A stretch of DNA of 64,000 bases from Candidatus Pantoea deserta (GCF_003813865.1 NZ_RMVG01000001.1:310001-374000); one strand, 5' to 3'; positions 50,101 to 62,038 are shown, numbered from the stretch's first letter. The notes: generated by a model not told the origin, from the letters alone. A program made the numbers and translations.

Positions 50101-51661
50101 GCCGCCGCATCACGATATTTATTCGATTGAAGATCTGGCGCAGCTGATTTTCGACCTGAAACAGGTCAATCCCAAAGCGATGATTTCCGTGAAGCTGGTT
50201 TCCGAGCCAGGCGTCGGCACCATCGCGACCGGCGTGGCGAAAGCCTATGCCGATCTGATCACCATCGCTGGCTACGACGGCGGCACCGGCGCCAGCCCGT
50301 TAAGCTCGGTGAAGTATGCTGGCTGTCCGTGGGAGCTTGGCCTGGTGGAAACCCAGCAGGCGCTGGTCTCCAACGGTCTGCGCCACAAGATCCGTTTACA
50401 GGTAGACGGCGGATTAAAAACCGGTCGCGACATCATTAAAGCGGCTATTCTGGGCGCGGAAAGTTTTGGCTTCGGCACCGGTCCGATGGTGGCGCTGGGC
50501 TGTAAATACCTGCGTATTTGCCACCTCAACAACTGTGCGACCGGCGTGGCGACTCAGGATGACAAGCTGCGTAAGAATCACTACCACGGCCTGCCGTTCA
50601 AAGTGACCAACTACTTTGAATTTATCGCGCGTGAAACCCGCGAGATTATGGCCAGCCTGGGGGTAAAACGCCTGACTGACCTGATCGGCCGCACCGATTT
50701 GCTGAAAGAGCTGGATGGCTTCACGGCTAAGCAGCAGAACCTGGATCTGTCGTCGCTGCTGAAAACCGCCGCGCCGATGCCGGGCAAAGCGCTGCACTGC
50801 ACCGAGAGCTGCAACCCGCCTTTCGATAAAGGCGAGCTGAACAAGACGCTGCACGATCAGGCGATGCCGTTTGTCACCGCTAAACAGAGCAAGACGTTCT
50901 ACTTCGACATTCGCAACACCGATCGCTCGGTGGGCGCGACCCTGTCGGGCGCTATCGCCGCTATCCACGGCGATCAGGGGCTGGCGGCGGATCCCATCCG
51001 CGCGCACTTCTCCGGCACGGCGGGACAGAGCTTCGGCGTCTGGAACGCAGGCGGCGTTGAGCTGACGCTGACCGGCGACGCCAACGACTACGTCGGTAAA
51101 GGCATGGCTGGCGGTATGCTGGCGATTCGTCCGCCGGTGGGCTCGGCGTTCCGCAGCCACGAAGCGACCATCGCGGGCAATACCTGCCTTTATGGCGCGA
51201 CGGGCGGCAAGCTGTTCGCCGCAGGCCGTGCAGGCGAGCGTTTCGCGGTGCGTAACTCCGGCGCCATCACCGTGGTGGAAGGCATTGGCGATAACGGATG
51301 CGAGTATATGACCGGCGGCATCGTCTGCGTGTTAGGCCGCACCGGCGTTAACTTCGGCGCAGGCATGACGGGCGGCTTCGCCTACGTGCTGGATGAAGAC
51401 GGCGAGTTCCGTAAGCGCGTCAACCCGGAGCTGGTTGAAGTGCTGAGCGTTGATGAGCTGGCGATCCACGAAGAGCATCTGCGCGGCCTGATTACCGAGC
51501 ATGTGCAGCATACCGGCTCCAGCCGCGGCGAAGAGATCCTCGCGAACTGGCCGCACTGGTCGTCGCGCTTCGCCCTGGTTAAACCAAAGTCCAGCGACGT
51601 TAAAGCCTTGCTGGGTCACCGCAGTCGTTCCGCAGCCGAGCTGCGTGTGCAGGCACAGTAA
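47192..51661 (+). CDS. gltB: Glutamate synthase (NADPH) large subunit
   Basis: GltB is the GOGAT alpha subunit. It takes ammonia from glutamine and makes glutamate from 2-oxoglutarate. From the ATG at 47192, nine bases after GGGGAGG, the product is 1489 residues. Removal of the 11-residue propeptide (MLYDKSLEKDN) would expose the catalytic N-terminal Cys12 of CGFGLIAHIEG. Class-II amidotransferase, central, FMN-binding synthase (GTGASPLSSVKYAG) and C-terminal beta-helix domains (NGCEYMTGGIVC) are all visible. The 3Fe-4S cysteines are in CKYLRICHLNNCATG. The frame is open a further 31 codons upstream, with a PQSLG stretch shared with E. coli. Confidence 0.97.
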   Translation: MLYDKSLEKDNCGFGLIAHIEGEPSHKVVRTAIHALARMQHRGAILADGKTGDGCGLLLQKPDRFFRVVAEEKGWRLAKNYAVGMLFLSHDEEEAQASRRIVEEEVVRETLSVVGWRDVPVNQDVLGEIALSSMPRIQQLFINAPAGWRPRDMERRLYMARRRAEKRIEQTDDKAFYICSFSNQVNIYKGLCMPADLPRFYLDLADLRLESAICLFHQRFSTNTVPRWPLAQPFRYMAHNGEINTIAGNRQWARARAYKFNTPLIPDLQNAGPFVNETGSDSSSMDNMLELFLNGGMDLVRAMRLLVPPAWQNNPDMDPELRAFFDFNSMHMEPWDGPAGIVMSDGRYAACNLDRNGLRPARYVITKDKLITCASEVGIWDYQPDEVVEKGRVGPGELMVIDTRIGRILHSAETDNDLKSRHPYKEWMEKNVKRLVPFEDLPDDQVGSRELNDVELATWQKQFAYSSEELDTIIRVLGENGQEAVGSMGDDTPFAVLSSRPRIIYDYFRQQFAQVTNPPIDPLRENHVMSLATSIGREMNVFCEAEGQAHRVSFKSPILLWSDFKQLTTLEGEYYRADTLDCTFDPATQTLEQAVHALCDEAERMVRNGTVLLVLSDRAISETRLPVPAPMIVGAVQTRLVEKSLRCDANIIVETASARDPHHFAVLLGFGATAIYPYLAYESLAKMVDSNVIEKDYRAVMLNYRNGINKGLYKIMSKMGISTIASYRCSKLFEAVGLHADVSGLCFQGVVSRISGANFADFQQDLVNLAKRAWLQRKPLDQGGLLKYVHGGEYHAYNPDVVGTLQRAVESGEYSDYQAYAKLVNERPVATLRDLLALQPGTETISIDDVEPASELFKRFDTAAMSIGALSPEAHEALAEAMNSLGGYSNSGEGGEDPARYGTNKVSRIKQVASGRFGVTPAYLANADVIQIKVAQGAKPGEGGQLPGDKVTPYIAKLRYSVPGVTLISPPPHHDIYSIEDLAQLIFDLKQVNPKAMISVKLVSEPGVGTIATGVAKAYADLITIAGYDGGTGASPLSSVKYAGCPWELGLVETQQALVSNGLRHKIRLQVDGGLKTGRDIIKAAILGAESFGFGTGPMVALGCKYLRICHLNNCATGVATQDDKLRKNHYHGLPFKVTNYFEFIARETREIMASLGVKRLTDLIGRTDLLKELDGFTAKQQNLDLSSLLKTAAPMPGKALHCTESCNPPFDKGELNKTLHDQAMPFVTAKQSKTFYFDIRNTDRSVGATLSGAIAAIHGDQGLAADPIRAHFSGTAGQSFGVWNAGGVELTLTGDANDYVGKGMAGGMLAIRPPVGSAFRSHEATIAGNTCLYGATGGKLFAAGRAGERFAVRNSGAITVVEGIGDNGCEYMTGGIVCVLGRTGVNFGAGMTGGFAYVLDEDGEFRKRVNPELVEVLSVDELAIHEEHLRGLITEHVQHTGSSRGEEILANWPHWSSRFALVKPKSSDVKALLGHRSRSAAELRVQAQ

Positions 51662-51668
51662 TAGTTTG

Positions 51669-51697
51669 TCCCGTCTGGCGTCGTGCGCCGGGCGGGA
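51669..51697 (+). other. Stem-loop between gltB and gltD
   Basis: A 12-bp stem (51669-51680 with 51686-51697, two G-U pairs) closes a five-base loop, TCGTG. It starts about eight bases after the gltB stop and ends 18 bases before gltD. No T-run follows, so it is not a standard terminator. It more likely shields the gltB 3' end or tunes the gltB:gltD ratio. Confidence 0.6.
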
Positions 51698-51706
51698 TAG
51701 CCGTAA

Positions 51707-53134
<1,428 letters not shown>

Positions 53135-53149
53135 TCTTCAGACAGCAAC

Positions 53150-53181
53150 AAAAAAGCCGGCTAATGCAGCCGGCTTTTTTT
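53150..53181. terminator. Bidirectional terminator between gltD and sspB
   Basis: AAAAAAGCCGGCT-aatgc-AGCCGGCTTTTTTT is a strong stem with A-run before and T-run after. It lies 15 bases after the gltD stop and just before the sspB stop, serving both convergent genes. Confidence 0.9.
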
Positions 53182-53186
53182 ATGTG

Positions 53187-53672
53187 CTATTTCACGACGC
53201 GCAGCGACGGACGATGCCCGCGCGGCGGCGGATCGTCATCCGGCGAGTTGTCCTCTTCGCCGGCGTCGTCAGGACGATCGCCGTCAATCACGGACATAAC
53301 CGGATCGACCGGCGTCTCTTCCGCGCTCTGCGCGCCCAGCTCATAGGCCGGCTCCGGCTCAAACATCGTGCCTGCGCCATTTTCACGCGCATAGATGGCC
53401 AGAATAGCCGCCATCGGCACGGAAACCTGACGCGGCACGCCGCCGAAACGCGCGTTGAAACGCACTTCGTCGTTGCCAAGCTCAAGGTTGCCCACCGCGC
53501 GCGGCGCGATGTTCAGGACAATCTGACCATCGCGTGCATACTCCAGCGGCACCTGGACGCCAGGCAGATTAATGTCGACCACCAGATGCGGCGTCAGCTG
53601 GTTATCAAGCAGCCAGTCGTAAAACGCACGCAGCAGATAGGGACGACGGGCCGAGAGTTGCGACATTTCCAT
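53187..53672 (-). CDS. sspB: ClpXP specificity-enhancing factor SspB
   Basis: SspB tethers ssrA-tagged proteins, and the anti-sigma factor fragment RseA, to ClpXP. The product is 161 residues. The folded domain (about 5-110) contains RRPYLLRAFYDWLLDNQLTPH and GQIVLNIAPRAVGNLEL. A flexible acidic/proline linker follows, and the end is the ClpX-binding tail RPSLRVVK. It is three bases after sspA in the same operon. This gene family connects with degS in the window, which starts RseA proteolysis. Confidence 0.96.
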   Translation of the reverse strand: MEMSQLSARRPYLLRAFYDWLLDNQLTPHLVVDINLPGVQVPLEYARDGQIVLNIAPRAVGNLELGNDEVRFNARFGGVPRQVSVPMAAILAIYARENGAGTMFEPEPAYELGAQSAEETPVDPVMSVIDGDRPDDAGEEDNSPDDDPPPRGHRPSLRVVK

Positions 53673-53675
53673 AGT

Positions 53676-54317
53676 TTAGCCCCGGGCTTGCAGGCGCATT
53701 TCACGTTCCGCTTCCGTCAGCGAAGCGAGGAATGAGTCACGCTCAAATACGCGATTCATATAGCCTTTCAGCTCTTTAGAACCGGAACCGGCAAGGTCGA
53801 TGCCCATTGACGGCAAACGCCACAGCAGCGGCGCCAGGTAACAGTCTACCAGGCTAAATTCTTCGCTCATAAAGAACGGCGTGCGCGCAAACAGCGGTGC
53901 AATCGCCAGCAGCTCTTCGCGCAGCTGCTTACGCGCGGCTTCCGCTTCCTGGCCGCTGCTTTTTTCAATGGTATGCATCAGGCTGTACCAGTCTTGCTCG
54001 ATGCGGTGCATCATCAGACGGCTTTCGCCGCGCGCAACCGGATAGACCGGCATCAGCGGCGGATGCGGGAAGCGCTCGTCCAGATACTCCATAATGATGC
54101 GGGATTCATACAGCGTCAGTTCACGATCTACCAGCGTCGGCACAGTGCGATACGGGTTGAGGTCAATCAGATCCTGCGGCAGGTTATCCATTTCGACCTG
54201 CTCGATCTCCACGCTGACGCCCTTTTCAGCCAGTACGATACGTACCTGATGGCTGAAAATGTCAGTGGGACCAGAAAACAGCGTCATTACCGAACGTTTG
54301 TTGGCAGCGACAGCCAT
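53676..54317 (-). CDS. sspA: Stringent starvation protein A
   Basis: SspA is a glutathione-S-transferase-like protein that binds RNA polymerase and aids stationary-phase and acid-stress transcription in E. coli. The product is 213 residues from the ATG at 54317 (MAVAANKRSVMTLFSGPTD). It shows the thioredoxin-fold N-terminal half with TVPTLVDRELTLYESRIIMEY, split at LVDRE, and the PHP loop ERFPHPPLMPVYPVARGESR, characteristic of SspA. It lacks obvious GST catalytic residues, as in the family. A longer start four codons upstream is not conserved. Confidence 0.96.
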   Translation of the reverse strand: MAVAANKRSVMTLFSGPTDIFSHQVRIVLAEKGVSVEIEQVEMDNLPQDLIDLNPYRTVPTLVDRELTLYESRIIMEYLDERFPHPPLMPVYPVARGESRLMMHRIEQDWYSLMHTIEKSSGQEAEAARKQLREELLAIAPLFARTPFFMSEEFSLVDCYLAPLLWRLPSMGIDLAGSGSKELKGYMNRVFERDSFLASLTEAEREMRLQARG

Positions 54318-54642
54318 GAAAACCTCCAAGTTTGTTCACAAAAAGTTACTGCGAATAGCCAACCACACGGCGACTCACCTGCTCAATCGGTCGCTCACAG
54401 CCCGCGCTAGCCACGTCTACTGACATCCTGACAGTTGACCGACCTCACACGCTGACTTATGGGCGCAAAGTGACACAGAGTTTACCAGATTTTGGGCAGC
54501 TTGTGGGCAGGGATTCAAGATTTGCGGGGAATTTGCGAGCAGCGCAGAGATTTTACGCGCGGATCGGGGGAGAAGCGGGAAAATAAAAAACCCGCCGAAG
54601 CGGGTTTTTTGCGCCAGTAGTCGCAGCCGGAGCTGCAAACCA
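54318..54642 (-). other. sspA upstream region with rpsI terminator
   Basis: This 325-bp spacer on the minus strand contains the rplM-rpsI terminator at its right end (54585-54610) and should contain the sspAB promoter near 54330-54420. I found no open frame of merit on either strand and no further recognisable element. Confidence 0.55.
54585..54610 (-). terminator. Terminator of rplM-rpsI
   Basis: AAAAAACCCG and CGGGTTTTTT arms flank CCGAAG, with T-run in both orientations. On the minus strand it falls about 33 bases after the rpsI stop. Confidence 0.85.
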
Positions 54643-55527
<885 letters not shown>

Positions 55528-55707
55528 TTAAGTAAACGGTTGAGGCTCACACGACCATTTTGACCAGCAAGCCCACCCCTTCGGATAGAGTTACCGGAGC
55601 ACAACGGATTCGGGAAATAAATCCAGTTGCTGTAACGTGGGGTCGCAAGATTATAGAGAAGTCGATTGCAAAAATCGAACCCTATTTGATCTTTTTCTTG
55701 CGCGGCC

Positions 55708-56835
55708 TTACGGCAAATGCGGCAGCCGTAAATACTCCTCGCTCTGCATCTCCTGAAGACGCGACAGACAGCGCTGATACTCGAACTTCAGCCGCGTGCC
55801 CTGATAGATTTCAAACAGCGAGGTTTCCGCCGCGACCACCAGCTTAACGTGGCGCTCGTAGAACTCATCCACCAGCGCAAGGAAGCGCCGCGCCTGATCT
55901 TCGGTTTTATAAATCATCACCGGCACGTCATAGAGCAGCACGCTATGGAACCGGCGCGACAACTCGATATAGTCATGCTGGCTGCGCCCTTCTCCGCACA
56001 GGGTGAGAAAGTCGATCGCCAGCACGCCTTCGCTTACGCCCAGCGTCGGCATCTGCCGATGGTTAATTTCCAGCACCGGCGCATCGTCGCGCGCGCTGCC
56101 GGCCAGCGCCTTAAACATGCGCTCCATCTCGGCATGGGTCGCCTCGTTCAGCGGCGCGTTCCACAGATGCGCCGACGTCAGGGTGCGCAGCCGGTAATCG
56201 ATACCTGCGTCAACGTTCATGATGTCGCAGTGCTGTTTAATTTGCGCAATCGCCGGCAGAAAGCGCGCGCGCTGCAATCCGTTGCGATAGAGTTCATCCG
56301 GCGGGATATTCGAGGTGGCGACCAGCGTAATGCCGCGCGCGAACAACGCCTCCATCAGCGTGCCCAGCAGCATCGCGTCGGTAATATCCGAAACGAAAAA
56401 CTCATCGAAACAGAGAATATCGGTTTCAGCTTTAAAACGGTCGGCGATGGTCAGCAGCGGATCGCTTTGTCCCTGTAGCTGGGTCAGCTCTTCGTGCACG
56501 CGCAGCATAAAGCGGTGAAAGTGCAGACGCAGCTTGCGGTTGCCAGGAATAGACTGAAAAAACAAATCCATCACCCAGGTTTTGCCGCGTCCGACGCCGC
56601 CCCACATATAGAGGCCGCGCACCGGCGCCTGCGTCTCGTTTTTCTCTTTGCCCATCAGCCGCGACAGGCGGCCAAACAATCCTTTGCCGCTGGCAGGGAC
56701 ATCCGGCTGACGCGAAATCAATGCCTGCTGAACAGCGTCCAGTCGGGTGATCGCTTCACGTTGTACATCATCGGGTTTAAAGTCGCCCTGCGACAGCGCC
56801 TGCTCATAGCGCGCAAGCGGAGATGAGGTTTGCAT
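55708..56835 (-). CDS. zapE: Cell division ATPase ZapE
   Basis: ZapE is a divisome-associated AFG1-like ATPase that affects Z-ring stability. The product is 375 residues, as in E. coli. It has Walker A GGVGRGKTWVMDLF near 75-88, Walker B LCFDEFFVSDITDA, and LVATSNIPPDELYRNGL. The C-terminal end RCLSRLQEMQSEEYLRLPH matches E. coli. It is transcribed toward rplM and is divergent from zapG. Confidence 0.97.
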   Translation of the reverse strand: MQTSSPLARYEQALSQGDFKPDDVQREAITRLDAVQQALISRQPDVPASGKGLFGRLSRLMGKEKNETQAPVRGLYMWGGVGRGKTWVMDLFFQSIPGNRKLRLHFHRFMLRVHEELTQLQGQSDPLLTIADRFKAETDILCFDEFFVSDITDAMLLGTLMEALFARGITLVATSNIPPDELYRNGLQRARFLPAIAQIKQHCDIMNVDAGIDYRLRTLTSAHLWNAPLNEATHAEMERMFKALAGSARDDAPVLEINHRQMPTLGVSEGVLAIDFLTLCGEGRSQHDYIELSRRFHSVLLYDVPVMIYKTEDQARRFLALVDEFYERHVKLVVAAETSLFEIYQGTRLKFEYQRCLSRLQEMQSEEYLRLPHLP

Positions 56836-57021
56836 GGTTCTCTCTGAGTCCCTGAAAAGGTCGTATTCACTATTCGGTTGAGGTTCTGTTGACGAAAAAA
56901 AGGCCGCTCTACACTAAGGCATGCCGCCTCAGAGTTCCACATCCATTAGATTAACGGGTATAGTGACTACTGTTGAAATGGTGGATGCCCTACAAACAAC
57001 GGAAATTACATGGGAGTCATT

Positions 57022-57423
57022 ATGACCTGGGAATACGGGCTAATTGGTTTAGTAATTGGCATTATTGTCGGCGCGGTTGCCATGCGTTTCGGTAATAAAA
57101 AACTGCGCGAGCAGCGCAGCATGCAGTACGAGCTGGAGAAGACCAAAGCAGAGCTGGCAGACTACCGCGAAGAGCTGACGAATCACTTCGCGCAGAGCGC
57201 TGAGCTGCTGGACAACATGGCGCGCGACTATCGCCAGCTTTATCAACATATGGCCAAAGGATCGAACGATCTGCTGCCGAATCTGCCGGGTGAAAAGAAC
57301 CCCTTTGCCTATCAGCTGACCGAAGCTGAAGCGGATAACGATCAGGCGCCGGTTCAGATGCCGCGCGACTACTCCGAAGGCGCTTCCGGCCTGCTGCGTG
57401 GCGAACGCCCTGCGCGCGACTAA
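57022..57423 (+). CDS. zapG: Z-ring associated protein ZapG (YhcB)
   Basis: ZapG (YhcB, DUF1043) is an inner-membrane protein that helps coordinate cell width, division and envelope growth. The product is 133 residues from the ATG at 57022 (MTWEYGLIGLVIG), behind a GGGAG site; four upstream codons are open. It has one N-terminal helix (about 4-21), then a coiled coil (about 28-80). The highly conserved C-terminal block NDQAPVQMPRDYSEGASGLL is followed by a short tail. It is divergent from zapE and upstream of degQ, as in E. coli. Confidence 0.96.
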   Translation: MTWEYGLIGLVIGIIVGAVAMRFGNKKLREQRSMQYELEKTKAELADYREELTNHFAQSAELLDNMARDYRQLYQHMAKGSNDLLPNLPGEKNPFAYQLTEAEADNDQAPVQMPRDYSEGASGLLRGERPARD

Positions 57424-57430
57424 TCTTATT

Positions 57431-57460
57431 GGGGCGTAATCCTGTTGCGCCCCGCATTTT
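57431..57460 (+). terminator. Probable terminator of zapG
   Basis: GGGGCG (57431-57436) pairs with CGCCCC (57448-57453) across an 11-base loop. GCATTTTTG follows. It is eight bases after the zapG stop and upstream of degQ. Confidence 0.6.
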
Positions 57461-57533
57461 TGCGAACCCAGACCCTGAATCAGCTGTCACATACCTTTAC
57501 TCCCCCACTTTTTGCAGCGAGAGCGTTGTAGCA

Positions 57534-58895
<1,362 letters not shown>

Positions 58896-58905
58896 TCCTC
58901 TCTGC

Positions 58906-58945
58906 CAGGCGGACAACACAAGCGCGTGTTTGTTCGCCTTTCTCG
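58906..58945 (+). terminator. Possible terminator between degQ and degS
   Basis: AGGCGGACAACAC and GTGTTTGTTCGCCT arms pair with small mismatches around AAGCGC, and TTCTCGTGTTATTC follows. It starts about ten bases after the degQ stop and precedes the degS ATG by about 43 bases. A separate degS promoter, if present, must be very close. Confidence 0.5.
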
Positions 58946-58987
58946 TGTTATTCTGCCCTGCGATCTCTCCTGGCGTAAGTTAACACC

Positions 58988-60055
58988 ATGTTTCTTAAAC
59001 TTTTGCGTTCAGTGGTGTTGGGCCTGATCGTCGCGGGCATTTTGCTTGCGGCGCTGCCCGCACTGCGCATGGGCGGCACCAGCGCCCTTCTTAACCGCGA
59101 CGACAGCGACGATGAAACCCCTTTCAGCTTCAATGCCGGGGTGCGTCGCGCTGTGCCTGCGGTAGTGAATGTCTACAACCGTAGCGCACACGGCGGCAAC
59201 AACAACCGCGGCATTACCACGCTGGGTTCCGGCGTGATCATGAACGCCAGAGGCTACATCCTTACCAATAAGCACGTTATTAATAACGCCGATCAGATTA
59301 TCGTTGCGCTACAGGATGGCCGTTTCTTTGAAGCCACACTGGTCGGCTCCGACGCCATGACCGATCTGGCCGTGCTAAAAATCACCGCCTCCAGCCTGCC
59401 GGTTATTCCGATTAACGCGCATCGCGTTCCGCATATCGGCGATGTGGTGATGGCCATCGGCAACCCCTATAACCTCGGCCAGACGGTGACCCAGGGGATT
59501 ATCAGCGCCACCGGCCGCGTCGGTCTCAGCTCTTCGGGTCGCCAGAACTTTCTGCAAACCGACGCCTCCATTAATCAGGGCAACTCCGGCGGCGCGCTGA
59601 TCAACTCGCTGGGCGAACTGATGGGCATCAATACCCTGACCTTCGATAAGAGCAACGACGGCGAAACGCCGGAGGGCATCGGCTTTGCGATTCCTACCGC
59701 GCTGGCCAGCAAGATCATGGATAAGCTGATCCGCGACGGGCGCGTTATCCGCGGCTATATCGGCATTACCGGACGCGAGCTTCCTGCGCTGCATAATCAG
59801 GGCAGCGGCATCGATCATGTGCAGGGGATTATCGTCAGCGTCGTAACGCCAGGGGGACCGGCGGAGAAAGCGGGTATTCAGGTGAACGACGTGCTGCTGA
59901 GCGTTAACGGCAAACCTGCTGTTTCCGCTCAGGAAACCATGGATCAGGTAGCGGAAATCCGCCCTGGCTCGGTGATTCAGGTTGAGGTGCTGCGCAACGA
60001 TCGTAAGCTCAGGCTGCCGGTGACGATTCAGGAGTTTCCCGACAGCGGCAGCTGA
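58988..60055 (+). CDS. degS: Inner-membrane serine protease DegS
   Basis: DegS senses unfolded outer-membrane protein C-termini through its PDZ domain and cuts RseA to start the sigma-E response. The product is 355 residues, as in E. coli. It has one N-terminal membrane anchor (about 5-27). The triad is His96 (TNKHVI), Asp126 (AMTDLAV) and Ser201 region (QGNSGGAL). One PDZ domain is present (GYIGITGREL onward). In E. coli mdh and argR lie next; here epmA follows in convergent orientation. Confidence 0.97.
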   Translation: MFLKLLRSVVLGLIVAGILLAALPALRMGGTSALLNRDDSDDETPFSFNAGVRRAVPAVVNVYNRSAHGGNNNRGITTLGSGVIMNARGYILTNKHVINNADQIIVALQDGRFFEATLVGSDAMTDLAVLKITASSLPVIPINAHRVPHIGDVVMAIGNPYNLGQTVTQGIISATGRVGLSSSGRQNFLQTDASINQGNSGGALINSLGELMGINTLTFDKSNDGETPEGIGFAIPTALASKIMDKLIRDGRVIRGYIGITGRELPALHNQGSGIDHVQGIIVSVVTPGGPAEKAGIQVNDVLLSVNGKPAVSAQETMDQVAEIRPGSVIQVEVLRNDRKLRLPVTIQEFPDSGS

Positions 60056-60233
60056 TTCAGAGGGCCGGCCTGCGGCATGGCCCGCTCGCCAGGAGGCAAA
60101 CGGCGGCATCGCTGTCCGCCCGCCCTGTTCTTCAGGCCCGCTCGCGGGCCGCGCCGTCTAACAAGCCTCCGACGCGGGCTCCTCCTTCTGCGACTTCTCT
60201 CTGGCGGCCGTTTCCCCCGCAGCAACCCCTCTT

Positions 60234-61211
60234 TTAGCTACGATCCACCGGAAACGCGATCACTTCGCTCAGCGAATCGGCCTTCAGCGCCAGCATAATC
60301 AGACGATCCACGCCCAGCGCCACGCCGGAGCAGGCAGGCATGCCGTGCGCCAGCGCATCCAGCAGATAAGCATCGACCGGATGTTGCGGCAGTCCGCGCG
60401 CCGCGCGCCGTCGGTTATCCTGCTCGAAACGCTGACGCTGCTCGCGGCTGTCGGTCAGCTCGCGGAAGCCGTTCGCCAGCTCTACGCCTTTGTAATAGAC
60501 CTCGAAACGCTCCGCGACGCGATGGTCTTCGGTGCTGATCTCAGCCAGCGCCGCCTGGCTGGCGGGGAAGTGGTAGACAAAGGCCGGCTTATCGATGCCG
60601 ATCTTCGGCTCTACGCCCAGCATAAACAGCAGCATCAGCAGGGTATCGCGATCCTCTTCACGGTTCGCCAGCTCGCCCTCGCCCAGCTTCTCTGCCGCCT
60701 CACGCAGCTGCGCCTTATCCGCTGACAGCGGATCGAGATCCAGATAGCGAATAAATGCCTGCTGATAAGAGAGGGATTCTGCGCTGTCGCACTCCAGCAC
60801 CTGCTGCAACAGATCGTCCACCTCATTCATCAGGCGGTACATATCATAGTGGGGGCGATACCACTCAAGCATGGTAAATTCGGGATTATGGTGCCGACCG
60901 GCTTCTTCGTTACGGAAACAGCGCCCCATTTGATAAATCGGTCCGCTGCCCGCCGCCAGCAGGCGTTTCATATGATATTCCGGGCTGGTCATCAGCCAGA
61001 GGTCGCGCCCCTGCGTGGCGCCGGGACCCACAAAACGCGTCTGGAAAGGGACCAGATGAATATCGGTAACCGTTGCCTGGCTCATGGCCGGCGTATCCAC
61101 TTCCAGCACGCCGCGATCGGCAAAGAAACGTCGAATTTCCGCGAGGATAGCGGCACGTTTCAACAAATTGGCAATGGGTGCGCTCGGCTGCCAGCTTGCC
61201 GTTTCGCTCAT
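60234..61211 (-). CDS. epmA: EF-P (R)-beta-lysine ligase EpmA
   Basis: EpmA (PoxA/GenX/YjeA) is a truncated lysyl-tRNA synthetase paralogue that attaches (R)-beta-lysine to Lys34 of EF-P. The product is 325 residues, the E. coli length, without an anticodon-binding domain. Class-II synthetase motifs are visible: motif 2 [19 protein letters not shown] (split at RNEEA) and motif 3 [14 protein letters not shown]. In E. coli it is several genes from efp and epmB; here all three lie within 4 kb. Confidence 0.97.
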   Translation of the reverse strand: MSETASWQPSAPIANLLKRAAILAEIRRFFADRGVLEVDTPAMSQATVTDIHLVPFQTRFVGPGATQGRDLWLMTSPEYHMKRLLAAGSGPIYQMGRCFRNEEAGRHHNPEFTMLEWYRPHYDMYRLMNEVDDLLQQVLECDSAESLSYQQAFIRYLDLDPLSADKAQLREAAEKLGEGELANREEDRDTLLMLLFMLGVEPKIGIDKPAFVYHFPASQAALAEISTEDHRVAERFEVYYKGVELANGFRELTDSREQRQRFEQDNRRRAARGLPQHPVDAYLLDALAHGMPACSGVALGVDRLIMLALKADSLSEVIAFPVDRS

Positions 61212-61345
61212 GGTGATGACTCCTTATACAAATAAGGGGTGGAAGTCTACCTGCATTGCCATCGGCAGACAATCTGCCGCCCGAATCCAGGGAAAAATCG
61301 CAGCGACAACTATACTTAATCTGCTCAATTAACAAGGAATCGCTT

Positions 61346-61870
61346 ATGTCCCCATGGAAAACCTTTATTGCAGGGCTAGGCTCTGTGCTGTCAGTAGCCT
61401 GCTCTACTACGCCCCCAAAAAACGTTACCGTTGTCGAAGGGTTCGACAGCCAGCGCTATCTTGGCACCTGGTATGAAATCGCCCGCCTCGATCACCGCTT
61501 TGAGCGCGGACTGGAACAGGTCACAGCCACCTACACACCGCGCGAAGACGGCGGCCTGAAAGTGGTCAATCGTGGTTATAAACCGCAGAAGCAGAAATGG
61601 CAGGAGAGCGTCGGCAAAGCGTACTTTACTGGCGATCCGCAGCGCGCCGCGCTCAAGGTCTCCTTCTTCGGTCCGTTCTACGGCGGGTACAATGTGATCG
61701 CGCTGGATAACGACTATCGCTATGCGCTGGTGTGCGGGCCAAACCGCCATTATCTGTGGATACTGTCGCGCACGCCGCAGCTGGATGAAGGCGTGAAGCA
61801 GAGGCTGGTCGAGCAGGCGCGGCAGGCCGGTTTCCCGGTGCAGGATCTAATCTGGGTGAAACAGAAATAA
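61346..61870 (+). CDS. blc: Outer-membrane lipocalin Blc
   Basis: Blc is a bacterial lipocalin lipoprotein that binds fatty acids and lysophospholipids; it is sigma-S dependent in E. coli. The product is 174 residues from the ATG at 61346, behind an AAGGAA site. The lipobox LSVAC gives Cys19 as the lipidated residue; S at +2 favours outer-membrane sorting. The lipocalin signature is YLGTWYEIARLDHRFERGL near 37-55, and VSFFGPFYGGYNVIALD is near-identical to E. coli. Upstream open codons from 61256 are not conserved. It is convergent with ecnB. Confidence 0.95.
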   Translation: MSPWKTFIAGLGSVLSVACSTTPPKNVTVVEGFDSQRYLGTWYEIARLDHRFERGLEQVTATYTPREDGGLKVVNRGYKPQKQKWQESVGKAYFTGDPQRAALKVSFFGPFYGGYNVIALDNDYRYALVCGPNRHYLWILSRTPQLDEGVKQRLVEQARQAGFPVQDLIWVKQK

Positions 61871-61894
61871 CCGGTACGACAGCATCGTACCGGT
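61869..61894. terminator. Inverted repeat between blc and ecnB
   Basis: ACCGGTACGA-cagca-TCGTACCGGT is a perfect 10-bp stem beginning at the blc stop and ending nine bases before the ecnB stop. The plus-strand side has no T-run; the minus-strand side is followed by TTATTTCTG. It is probably a shared terminator of these convergent genes. Confidence 0.55.
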
Positions 61895-61903
61895 CTGGAG
61901 AGC

Positions 61904-62038
61904 TTACTGCGCAGTTCGTTGAATAGCCTGACCGCCCGCTTCTACGTCCTCGCCGACACCACGCGTGGTGTTACAGGCAGACAGCAGAGAAGAGAGCACC
62001 AGCACTGAAAAAATGGCAACAATACTTTTCTTTAACAT
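61904..62038 (-). CDS. ecnB: Entericidin B lipoprotein
   Basis: This is a 44-residue lipoprotein from the ATG at 62038, preceded by an AGGACA site. It starts [20 protein letters not shown], with Cys22 in LSAC as lipobox Cys, then [19 protein letters not shown]. coli EcnB reads [12 protein letters not shown] at the same place, so the match is strong over a short length. In E. coli EcnB is the bacteriolytic member of an osmotically and sigma-S-controlled toxin/antidote lipoprotein pair. It lies directly downstream of ecnA, as expected. The C-terminus is four residues shorter than in E. coli. Confidence 0.9.
   Translation of the reverse strand: MLKKSIVAIFSVLVLSSLLSACNTTRGVGEDVEAGGQAIQRTAQ

Noticed and set aside
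60077..60298. A 73-residue plus-strand frame in the GC-rich degS-epmA spacer
   Set aside because: It runs into the 3' end of epmA in antisense, is Arg/Pro/Ser-rich, and lacks a ribosome-binding site. The junction appears non-coding.
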